Shown: in pieces, positions 46,862 through 57,200 of the stretch
How the letters are laid out: each line of letters begins with the position of its first letter
Position numbering within the stretch: the stretch's first letter is position 1
From: Artemisia argyi
Taxonomy: Eukaryota > Streptophyta > Magnoliopsida > Asterales > Asteraceae
Assembly (NCBI GenBank): GCA_030686995.1
Contig: CM060709.1
Span: 269,681,057-269,745,056 of the forward strand
Direction of reading: 5' to 3'
Length of the DNA stretch: 64,000 bases
Notes under the pieces: model-generated
Seen by the model: the letters and a program-made list of their open reading frames with translations, nothing else
Told to the model about the DNA's origin: nothing
Database searches by the model: none
Position numbers and translations under genes: made by a program

Positions 46862-47002
46862 GGGAATTGATTTGCACACTTCTGTTTTTGATTGGGACAC
46901 TCTAAAGACTGCATCAGACAGTTGTACCATATTTATAACATGCTTTAATTACTTGTACTGTGAGTGTGCCAATAAAAAAGAGGAGTGTGCAAATCAGCTC
47001 CC
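46862..47002. mobile_element. Mutator-type MITE, 141 bp, with 9-bp duplication
   Basis: Terminal inverted repeats GGGAATTGATTTGCACACT and GGGAGCTGATTTGCACACT enclose 141 bp. Perfect 9-bp direct repeats TATTATTTA flank it (46853-46861 and 47003-47011). Nine-base duplications are typical of Mutator-like elements. Non-coding. Confidence 0.85.
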
Positions 47003-47422
47003 TATTATTTAATGTCTCATAATGAGACTTGGTTTAGCCTACAGGTTACCAGATTAATATCATAATTCCACTCTTTGTGTTATAGCTTATAAGCAAAATA
47101 AGTCGCAAATGTACCAATTGAATGCCACGAAGAATAGGGTAGTGCGAATCCAGAATGGCCCATACCTGATCAAATACAACAATTTATTAAGAGGATGAGT
47201 AGGTGAAATTTATATCAGTCACTTTAAGTTTGATACCCTTTTGTCCCATTTCAAATACAACAATTTATTAAGAGGAATCATCCTAAAATATGCAATATTT
47301 ATATTTCTATGTCATGTACTTTTACTAAAACATATCGTGGTGAACATGCATTTGTAATAATATGTGCATTCACCATATAGAATGTCTGCATGTAACTAAC
47401 ATTTTGTTCCTATTTTTACCAG

Positions 47423-48337
47423 CTATGTGTACGAAAACAACACAACGTTTGGTTACAAACACCAGGTACCATCCCATGAAATTTTAAGTGCATATTATAA
47501 TTTTCTCAATGAAATGTGCGAATCTACTATCTGTAATATGAATCACAGCAAGATCAATATTTGATTGATCAAAAGGTTAAGGACCATCTAGGACAAACTG
47601 TCGTGATTCAAGAAGTTGGTGCTGCTTACAACCAAATGAGACCTCGGCTTCCTATACTGCCCAATCCTATGATGCCAATGCCTGGGAATCCACATACGGC
47701 TATGAACCCAACATTATGACCTTGGAATGAGACTGCTTGCCCCTTTACCTAGACCTATGCATATGCCTGGTACTACATCTAATTATGCATTTTTTAATTT
47801 GTTGTGTTCATATGATAGGTAAGATCCTGAGATTTGTTTTCTATGGATATTTACAAGTTTTGGTCATTAAATGATATATAACAACACACGATTTTTGGAT
47901 TACGGGGGTGGTTGTCCTACCTTATATGAAGGGCTTATGAGCTTACAGATTATACAGCTTCATAAGCTCAAGTAGATATATTAAGCTAATAAACCCGTGA
48001 AATAAGCTAAGACACACACCCCTATGACTCTGCAGACATCTGAATTTTTTTCACTTCTGTGAACATTTGTACATGCGTTAGGCAGGCTAATTGGCAATTA
48101 CATTGGCTATTAAATCATGCTTTCCATGTTTGGTGTTTGAGTGTTCCCTTGTCCATATGTATGATGCAGAACACATTTGCTTTATATTTCTATTCTGTGG
48201 TAGATTATATTTGACCATATATTTATCTGAACTTATAGCGGTCAGCAGAGACCCGCAAACGGAATATTGCAGCCCTTTTTGGACCTTGTAACATATGCGG
48301 ATGCAGTGGTCCAGGTTTACTTGGATAATGTTGGCGA
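47423..48337 (+). pseudogene. Spliced gene fragment of unknown identity
   Basis: Exon-like pieces occur on the + strand. At 47423-47465, between AG and GT, the frame reads YVYENNTTFGYKHQ. From 47549 it continues in phase as QDQYLIDQKVKDHLGQTVVI, then a Pro/Met-rich tail (PILPNPMMPMPGNP) and a stop near 47717. A third piece at 48242-48337 reads GQQRPANGILQPFLDLVTYA or, in another frame, NIAALFGPCNICGCSG. A decayed MITE separates them. The protein is not recognised. It could be the upstream part of the same gene as the duplicated exons at 48652-50339. Confidence 0.35.
47904..48023. mobile_element. Decayed copy of the 41.9-kb MITE family
   Basis: The left end GGGGGTGGTTGTCC...CTTATAT...GGGCTTATG and right end CACACCCCT resemble the foldback element at 41947. 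The inverted pairing is weaker and no target duplication was found. Confidence 0.4.
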
Positions 48338-48628
48338 TCTGGTACTAATTTAACTCAATGAACATAATTATATATTCTTCAATTATCTCGACAACCTCTT
48401 TTTGTAGTTGTCATTTATATACCATTCCAACATTCGCTTAATCAAACCTTTGTTCAACTGCAGAGTGCAGACATTGATTGCTAAGTGCATTAAATCAGCA
48501 GATCTTAACTTCAGCAGCTATGGTGATACCTTTTTTTGAGGTAATAATGGGAGTTGATCATTATGTAGTATTTCATGAATCATTTGAGAAGTTTGTCGTT
48601 ATTGAGGTTATTTTTTATAATTTTTCAA

Positions 48629-49531
48629 TGTTATTTGCTTTATTGTTTCAGGTTGTCTTCACTGGAGGGCGTACTCAACCTGGAACAACTAAGCCTAATG
48701 AGGGGGAGCGACATAATTTGAGGCACTAGAAACAAAATCTAGAAATGAAACCATAATTGCTAATACCGAGGAGCTGAATGAATCCATTAATTATGAGGTA
48801 ATGAATCCTCAAACTAATTGATGTTAACCATTCCAAATTTATTAGTGCATTCTTCACTATAGCTGGAAACATTCAAGAAAAACAAGTTGGATTGGTATTC
48901 TCCTTTAATTATTTTTTTAGTAAATTTTATTTTGGGTTTTTGTCAACATACTGTTTTCATTTGTGTCAATTTAGTCATGATACTTATTGTTTTACATTTC
49001 AAGTCATTGAAAGAATAGTACAACTTGGGCATCATTTTGTAATCGGTAATCCGGCTGTCAAAAATGATGATTTTGATTTTGTTTAAAATGTGTTTAAATT
49101 TATGCTGTATATTAAAAGGTTAGATTTATACTCGGTGCTAAATTATATATTATAAAGATAAAGAAAATTTACCTAAAAACTTTGTCTATAATGGTGCCGC
49201 AACGTTGATCAGACAAACACAAAGAACTAGGTAGGGAAAGATTTCCTTCTATTTTATGTAATGCTTTTTTTACATAAAAGTTAAATGGCTTAGCTGATGT
49301 CGTTCCGATGACATGATTTGCAGAATGAACACTGGCTTGATTGCTTAAACATCATCAAGGAAGGTGCTTTTTTGCCACTTGAACTGTTAAAGCCAATTAG
49401 ATCTTACTCAATTAGTTATCAGGTATGTTTTACAATGTCCTTTACAGATGCATACTTACGTGTAAAGTGCAAAATGGGCAGAAAACATTAATGGTACAAA
49501 ATGAATAACTTTTTTGGTACACATTAAGAAT
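48629..49531 (+). repeat. Tandem duplication unit 1 (903 bp) with broken exons
   Basis: This unit is repeated immediately at 49532-50448. It contains a splice acceptor TTTCAG at 48651 and an exon starting VVFTGGRTQPGTTKPNEGER. A 16-bp deletion relative to unit 2 shifts the frame, and a stop replaces the Gln codon of CAAGAA. The second exon (49322-49420, NEHWLDCLNIIKEGAFLPLE) is open. So this copy is a pseudogene. Confidence 0.9.
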
Positions 49532-50448
49532 TGTTATTTGCTTTATTGTTTTAGGTTGTCTTCACTGGAGGACGTACTCAACCTGGAACAACTAAGCCTA
49601 ATGAGGGGGAGCGACATAATTTATCTATATTAGATTTTGAGGCACAAGAAACAAAATCTAGAAATGAAACCACAATTGCTAATACCGAGGAGCTGAATGA
49701 ATCCATTAATTCTGAGGTAATGAATCCTCAAACTAATTGATGTTAACCATTCCAAATTTATTAGTGCATTCTTCACTATAGCTAGAAACATTCAAGAAAA
49801 ACAAGTTGGATTTGTATTCTCCTTTAATTATTTTTTTTAGTAAATTTTATTTTGGGTTTTTGTCAACACATTGTTTTCATTTGTGCCATTTTAGTCATGA
49901 TACTTATTGTTTTACATAAGTCATTGAAAGAATAGTACAACTTAGGCATCATTTTGTAATTGGTAACCCGGCTGTCAAAAATGATGATTTTGATTTTGTT
50001 TAAAATGTGTTTAAGTTTATACTGTATATTAAAAGGTTAGATTTATACTCTCTGCTAAATTATATATTAAAAAGATAAAGAAAATTTACCTAAAAACTTT
50101 GTCTATAATGGTGCCGCAACGTTGATCAGACAAACACAAAGAACTGGATAGGGAAAGATTTCCTTCTATTTTATGTAATGCTTTTTTTACATAAAAGTTG
50201 AATGGCTTAGCTGATGTCGTTCCGATGACATGATTTGCAGAATGAACACCGGCTTGATTGCTTAAACATCATCAAGGAAGATGCTTTTTTGCCACTTGAA
50301 CTGTTAAAGCCAATTAGATCTTACTCAATTAGTTATCAGGTATGTTTTACAATGTCCTTTACAGATGCATACTTATGTGTAAAGTGCAAAATGGGCAAAA
50401 AACATTAATGGTACAAAATGAATAACTTTTTTGGTACACATAAAGAAT
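49532..50448 (+). repeat. Tandem duplication unit 2 with two intact exons
   Basis: Exon 1 at 49555-49716 (54 codons) lies between TTTTAG and GTAATG and reads VVFTGGRTQPGTTKPNEGER, then an acidic Ser/Thr/Asn-rich tail. Exon 2 at 50241-50339 (33 codons) reads NEHRLDCLNIIKEDAFLPLE and ends YSISYQ before GTATG. Both are in phase 0 and so could be spliced together. I do not recognise the protein family. Unit 2 keeps both exons open whereas unit 1 is broken. Confidence 0.6.
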
Positions 50449-50860
50449 GGTCGAGTTGAGTTCACCGTATACTTATAATCCAGTTTTCTTATTTTTTATT
50501 TAATTATCGGGTCAAATTAGTTTTCAAAAGTTATATTATATAATTATAGTTATAAATCATTTGTGAGGTTTCATGCCAAAAAAATCCACTTTGAGTGACT
50601 TTCAATCTGTTTGACCCATTCCAATAGCTATAAGCCTATTTTTATCTGACCATTTGGAGATAAAACATAAACCGAATTGACCCATTCATATGAAATGGAT
50701 TGAAATTGATACTTACATAATGTTGTTCATCACATAGTGCACACAAGAAAATAAGTGCTAGGATTGGTCAAATGATACTCATTTTTAAATGTTTTTAAAG
50801 TACTAACATACTTACATAATGTTATTCATCTCATTTTTAAGAACTATTTTGTTTCGGTTT

Positions 50861-50904
<44 letters not shown>
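50449..50904. repeat. AT-rich spacer with poly-T run
   Basis: No gene. It contains a run of 40 T at 50867-50906. Confidence 0.8.
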
Positions 50905-50909
<5 letters not shown>

Positions 50910-51392
50910 GATTCCAATATTAAAAACTTAATGTCTTACTCGTGTTTTAATTTTATTTACTGTTTTTAAAAGTTTGCATATGTATGGTGAAATTTTTACA
51001 ATGCTAACATTCAGTTATACAATTTTAAAATTATATGTTTATCATTAACAAACATCTTTGTTAATATATTGATCACATGATTTTTGCAGCACATTGCTAA
51101 ACCTTTAACAACTAATAACTATTAATGATAAAGTTATTATCTTGTTAATAACCCATAAGTATTGATGGTCATATTAACATTATAACAAATTAGAAACAAA
51201 CTAAAATTAAAATAATAATAGTATCAAATTAAAATTATTATGAGACATGTTAAATTTTATTAGTAAGTTATGATCCTTATAAAAATCTCATGACTATGGA
51301 TTCTCATAAGTTGTGACCTCATAAGTAGTAATATTATCAAATTTACATGACGCTAGCCCGTCCATTGGACGGGTCATGAGACTAATATTGGG
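50905..51392. repeat. Repeated block, copy 1, ending in a GGACGGGT palindrome
   Basis: It shares long stretches with 52112-52372: CCAATATTAAAAACTTAATG near the start, GATTTTTACAATGCTAA-like sequence in the middle, and GACGCTAGCCCGTCCAT-TGG-ACGGGTCATG at the end. The palindrome CCCGTCCA/TGGACGGG at 51358-51373 is perfect. I interpret it as the 5'-terminal part of a minus-strand Helitron family. Confidence 0.7.
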
Positions 51393-51433
51393 ACTACACT
51401 TTAATGGATACCAATATTTATACTGTTTGAGAG

Positions 51434-51640
51434 ATGTATTTCAAAGGTGTGATTAAAGGGTACATAAGACATGGTATGATACAAGTTCTTTATTACTTTG
51501 CACATTATTTATATAATTTGTATGTAAAATATGCATTGAGTTTAAGTGGGATTTTTGTTATCTGCCGTTTTGCAGGTGACATATTTGGATTCAAGACAAA
51601 CAGAATTTTTGAAGAAAGGATGATGGAGATAACCAAGTGA
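51434..51640 (+). pseudogene. Exon-like tail fragment, unknown
   Basis: After a TTTTGCAG acceptor at 51575 the + strand reads GDIFGFKTNRIFEERMMEIT and then K and a stop at 51638. It looks like the last exon of a host gene inserted between two Helitron-like ends. The upstream half of the open frame (51434-51574) is intron-like. No family is assigned. Confidence 0.3.
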
Positions 51641-52111
51641 AAGATGTTTTTATAGCATTTGGTTGTTGGCAAGATATAAATCAAACCATTGTTTATTGAT
51701 CTAAGTAAAGTTGGTGGTATACATGAATTATGATCATCTTACTAGATTTCACATAATTTCCAACGATATAACTCTTTCGATTTCAACCAACGGAAGATTA
51801 TATAGATTTCTTTAGTTTTATTCATCCTTGCATACCATGATATGCAATCGACCGTCAACCAAATACAAAGACAAGCAAATAACTATTACAGTCATTTCTG
51901 TCATATAATTTTAATCAATATTACACAGATTGCTTCAATGCCAACTATGGATTATTTTAGTGACCATTCCAACATTGAAGAGAGTGATATTGAGACCAAC
52001 GATATTGAGAACTTTGACTATGACAATGTACATCTAGGATGGTCTCTGGAGTCATCTCCAAAATTTCATGTTTAGTATCTTTAGAATGGTTTTGTTTGAG
52101 TTTTACATGTT
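51641..52111. other. 3'-flank-like sequence with a short acidic frame
   Basis: A short + strand frame, 51842-52075, ends with MPTMDYFSDHSNIEESDIET and a Trp-containing tail. It has no recognised domain and may be chance or another captured exon. Confidence 0.25.
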
Positions 52112-52372
52112 AGTAATGCTTCCAATATTAAAAACTTAATGTCTTTTAATCATGTTTTAATTTTATTTACTGTTTTTATCAGTTTAAGTATCTATGGTTA
52201 GATTTTTACAATGCTAATATGCAATTAGACAATTTTGAAACGATATGTTTATCATTAACAAAATAAATATGTAACTTTAAACTTAAATGTATGGACCTAA
52301 TAAGTAATAATATTATTAAATTTACATGACGCTAGCCCGTCCATCGGACGGGTCATGCGACAAGTTTCAGAA
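52112..52372. repeat. Repeated block, copy 2, with GGACGGGT palindrome
   Basis: A shorter copy of 50905-51392. The palindrome here is CCCGTCCAT-CGGACGGG at 52337-52352. It ends TCGCATGACC on the minus strand at 52360. Confidence 0.7.
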
Positions 52373-52410
52373 TATATTTGTACTCACCTTGTTTTTGGTC
52401 CAACCCGCAT

Positions 52411-52411
<1 letters not shown>

Positions 52412-52449
<38 letters not shown>
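52412..52449. repeat. Poly-T run
   Basis: 38 consecutive T. Confidence 0.95.
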
Positions 52450-52451
<2 letters not shown>

Positions 52452-54120
52452 AACCAGTTTCTTTTCTAACATAAGGAACAATTAAAGGAACCACGATCAA
52501 CAACTACATCTAACATAAACGCGCATACCATATAGATTAACATAATTTAATCACATATTCGAAACCTATTAATAATCAATATGTATAGTTAACACAAACA
52601 TAACTGAAACCTATTAATCATCATAACCTACAACAAACAAAAACCCAAAGATCATACAAGATCTTAAAAGGAAAAATAAAAAATTGAATGAAACACTTAC
52701 CTGTTGTTGAACACTTAAAGCAAAACTCAGTTGGTCCCACCAGTTCTTGTTTCTGCAATAAAAAAGCAAAACTCAACAAAAGATCAAAACTAATCTAAAC
52801 AAAAAATAAATTAAACCAGTTATTATACAGAGATGAAACATAAGAGAAAAAATTAATGGTGGTGATCGAATGAATGATGAGAAGCCCATTATATACGGTT
52901 GAAAATTGATCCATTGAGTTTTGAATTTCAAAGTGGTGCACAACAGATATATAACTTGAATTGATTCATTAAAAGTCATACGTGTATAAATAGTTGCCAT
53001 ACTTACCACAATATCGAAGTCAGACGTGTACAAATAGTTGACATACTTACCACATACGTGTATAAAGTCAAACGTGTATAAATAGTTGACATACTTACCA
53101 GCAATAGGGAAGGAGTTACACCAATGAATACTTTCCTTCTCGTTTGCATTGAATACTTTCCAAATGCCCATTTCTTTCCAAACGCCCATTTCTGTCAAGT
53201 TTGTTCACTTTCAAGGTTGACCAAATTCCAGTTTTTCACTTTTCAAGGTTGACCCTTTTCGCTTTATATGTAGTTTAGATAGATTTGAAAAATAAAGTTT
53301 GTTATATAAAAGAATTAGCTTAAAATACATGGTAGTTTTTGTAACTCGTCATATAGTTGGTGGGTGTTGCGAATTCTTTTTCTTTTCTGCAAAAATGACG
53401 TCGCCACTATAACCATTGTATATATGTATCTAACTAGTGAATAATCAAGACAATTTCATACTTCTTAAGAAAAGTATCATAAAAAATGCTGTTTTCAAAA
53501 AATCGTGAATTTGTAATCATAAGACTAAAAGTATGACTTATACAAACAGTTCTATATTCTATTTACATAATTTCCTCTTTATTCTATAGATAAATAGATC
53601 GCATCTCTTCTTATATTCTTCTAATTTTCGAGTACGATTTTATTGCGAAATAATTACAAATTTATGTATATCTTTCTTAAAAAACGTGCACGCCTACACT
53701 TTACAAAGTATATGCAAATTTTTGTATATCTTTTTTAAAAACACCGACACATGTAGAACCAAAAATCGTTGGTGTGAGTTTATAAAGTGCAAGACCTTTG
53801 TTGAACTTGCAAAAAGGTGCTACCATCTGACTTTAGAATCATGATGTAATCTTTATATGCTATCACTTTGTTTCAAAATAGATCATGCTAACAACATAAG
53901 TACATATATTATAAATCTTAATCAAGATAACACATGAAGCTCGGGTCACAAAGCTAGCTTAGATATATATTACATATTTGAGCTTTTGGAACAATTATAA
54001 TTTTAAGTGGGTATATAGTAATTGTTTAGTTTTTGGAAGGATAATTAAAATTTTAAGTTTGATGAAACTTTATGGACCTATATGCAATTCCAAATAAAAA
54101 ATAAAAGATAAAATAAAAGG
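52450..54120. other. Intergenic region with a short tandem repeat
   Basis: A minus-strand frame at 52773-53198 is open for 141 codons, but it owes part of its length to a repeat at 52979-53105 in which a unit containing CGTGTATAAATAGTTGACAT recurs about three times. I do not regard it as a gene. The rest is AT-rich upstream sequence of the host gene at 54186. Confidence 0.55.
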
Positions 54121-54185
54121 TATAAATCATGCATTAGCGCCAAACTTTTTATTGAGTCGGGTTATTTTGCATTAGGGTTTCATTC
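54121..54185 (+). promoter_or_regulatory. Core promoter of the host gene: TATA box and E2F-like site
   Basis: TATAAAT lies at 54121-54127, 59 bp before the ATG. GCGCCAAA at 54137-54144 is the reverse of TTTGGCGC, the plant E2F core. That would suggest S-phase-linked expression, but a single 8-mer is weak evidence. Confidence 0.4.
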
Positions 54186-54216
54186 ATGGGGAGTCGCAAG
54201 AAGAACGGGTATGTGT

Positions 54217-54247
<31 letters not shown>

Positions 54248-57200
54248 CAAGAACAAGAACAAGAACAAGAACAAGAAGAAGAAGAAGACGAATATCGTCT
54301 CATCAACGAAGAAGAAGAAGAAGAATATCGTCTCATCACAGAATGATGTAAGAAATTAATTATTCTTGTATATGTGTTTCGTGACTTTCAAATTTTTGAT
54401 GTTTTATTTATTTGCTATTTGTTCAGCTCGTGACAAAATTTTCCCAAATGCGATTAAATGAGAGGAGGAGGGGTAAAGGATCAAATAGTGATCAGGTCAG
54501 TACGTTTAGTTTTCGTGTTTTTTGATTTATTTACTATTAGAGAATCGGCTATTAAAGCAGCTGTTTTGATAATCATAGGTATTGTGCATCTGTTCCATTT
54601 TTAAGCATGATATATTATACTAAAATATGTCCCTGGTCCTAGTCCTCAATTGAATCGTCACACAACAACAACAACATACCTCACAAAAAGAACATTTTTT
54701 CAGATCCTGTACGTAATGCCTTACAGCTTTTTGCCCCTGTTAACAACAAAGTCATTTAACGTCTGTTTTTTTCTTTTTCAGCTCGATAAAGATTTTCTCA
54801 AGATGGATGTTGCACAGTTGCGTGATCCTGCGTATCCTGTTGGTATGTTTTTGTCCTTTTTCTTATCTATTGTTTGTGCTTGCTAACTATTATAAGAAAA
54901 TACATGTCAACAAGTTCACTTCATTTCATTTCACAGGTGGGCTTCCATTGCATTTTAGGGTCGTTATTCAGGATGCAGTTGCCCTCATGGAAGATTTGGA
55001 GGAAAAACCGGGTGACTTATCTCTCCGGCATGAGCTAGCTTTTGCCAAATCTCGAATATATATGATTACTCCTTTCCTTAAGTCCGCGGGGTATCTTCCA
55101 AGAGACTGGGATTTGTAAGTTCCATGCCTCTCTTCTTACCATTCCCATTTCTTATCCATTCTTTTGTCTTACGTTATTGTTATATTTCAATCTGATGCAT
55201 CATGTATCTATGGTTAGATGTCTTTCTTTTAAAGTTGAAGAAACTGGATATAGCATATACTAATTAGAGTCCCATTTAGATTAATATCTAAAGCCTAATT
55301 AAGAATATTGTCTACCCCATTGGCATCTTCGTTGTTATTTGCCTGCTGTTGAACCCTCACCAAGTCTTAAATTTCAATGCAAGGCTAAGAAAATTTCCCT
55401 AAATGACCAAAATTGTGATACGTCTCAGAACATGGTCTGTTTTCCCTGTTCATGTTAAAGGCTCTTGTCTCTAAATGACCTAGCCCGCGTGTGTTTATCA
55501 ATAGGGAGGTCCAATTATATACACAACATATAAATTTTACCTTGATGGACCCTGTCTGTCTCTGATTATTCAATGTGTCGGGTTTCAACTCAAATCTGGT
55601 CTGACCTATAATATAATAACACCGTGTAAAAGAGTCCTATTATCTCGGTCACCCATATGTTTATGGTTCGACCAGTTTTGTTCCAAGGAAGTGTTGGTAT
55701 TAACCATCTTCTCGGTGTGAAATCAGAAAGTTTGTTCGAGTATTGTGCAGCAATATAAACAAGATATATAACGTATGAAACAAAGTAAAATATAAGTAAA
55801 GTATTTTCTGGAATTGTATTAAAACTTGTAGCGTATGATACATATATATACTAGATAGACAGACATGTCTTTTGAAGGAGTAAACATGATGGTTCGAGTG
55901 TAACATCATGTCCCTTCGTTTTGTAACTGTCATAACCATAATAACTAACTAATATAATGTTTCAAAGGTGTCTGTTGGCGTTTGGACCATGACAGCACTT
56001 CGAACAGATACTACTAATTAACATATACATGAAATAATTGTTCTAAATATTAAGTATAAAATCATATGATCTTAATTCTTCCAACATTCTCCCTCCTAAG
56101 ATCATAGGATTGACAGCATGTTGTTTTCCTTCTTCGAAGAATCAAATGATGATTGTGAAATCATCACTTGCATTGCTATTTGTTTCTGTCTTGACCGAAT
56201 ATGTTCCAGCCTTTGTGTCTTGTTGCCAATTGTGTGGTTGAACCGGTTTGGTGTGATCTTTCTTCTCTTCAACATCTTCCAATATAATACCAAAGTGCTC
56301 CAATTTTTCTTTTCCTTTAGAATCTGCCGAAATAAACTTGGGTGCAAACGTCTCTTGATGAGACAACGGACTATAAGATGTGTCCACTTCTACTCTTTTG
56401 GTAGGAAAATTAGGCCCCCTTACAGTCTTGTAATAGGATGTGAAAATATCCAAGTATTTGATGTAGCACTTCTTTAATTCTTCACCATCTCGCTTTGATA
56501 ATCCAATAAGTTCACCAATTGTACCGAATTCTTGACCAAAATGAACACTTAAATATCCTCCAAGTCCTTCTATTAGTTTGTAAAGATCAATTAGATGTAT
56601 TTGGAAACCATTGATTGTGGGAGGAATAGGACCGGGAAGGGATTTGTTTAAGTAATGATTGTAAAACCATTTGACAACTTTATCAAATTTGTATCTAAAA
56701 TAATCCCATTCTTGACGAATAAGATCATCACATTTAATCAAGTTTAAAAAGGCTACAAATTCATTAAAAGTAGTAACTCTTGTTGAATATATGTTTCCTT
56801 TAATCTTAATCACATCATCTTCAGAATTTGCCAATGATTCAAAATAAGTTTCCAAGAAATCATTGTGCCTTTTCCTTAAACTATCTTCATTAAAAACATG
56901 ATCTTCAAAGTTATTAAACATGTAAACTAGCCTACAACGATTTCCTTCATAGACTATTTCAAAACCCTGTTTTTCAAGTAGGTCGATGGAAAGTATGTTA
57001 AGTGTAACTTCAGGGGCATAAAAGACTCCCGGTATTAGTAAACCTCGACCATCATCTTTTATAATGACTTCACCAATTCCATATGTAAATAAAAATTTCA
57101 TTTGATCCTTTAACTTTGAAACAACAAAATCCTCTTTTATATTACGAAAAGAATTGAGATTAGAGCATAAGTGCTTATCTATTTGATTGCTAATGTACCA

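Larger units (their letters stand above)
44241..51381 (-). mobile_element. Candidate Helitron complex carrying gene fragments
   Basis: On the minus strand the left edge reads CCGTTGCTATGCACGGG, a short hairpin, then TACTCGCCTAG, then T. This is the hairpin-plus-CTAG end followed by T expected at a Helitron 3' terminus. At the other side the minus strand has TCTCATGACCCGTCCAATGG at 51381, a TC-start with a palindrome. A related copy of that end lies at 52360. Between them are broken pieces of several unrelated genes on both strands, as in plant Helitrons. No Rep/helicase is present. The pairing of these two ends is an inference; they may belong to different elements. Confidence 0.35.

Noticed and set aside
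50867..50906. Poly-T runs here and at 52412 considered as tails of LINE or SINE retroposons.
   Set aside because: No LINE or SINE body, A/B boxes or target duplications were seen next to them.
52773..53198. 141-codon minus-strand frame considered as a gene.
   Set aside because: Its length comes partly from a tandem repeat, the rest is hydrophobic AT-rich translation, and there is no splice partner or domain.
56118..56477. 119-codon + strand frame opposite element E.
   Set aside because: It is the antisense shadow of the ARID ORF C-terminus.
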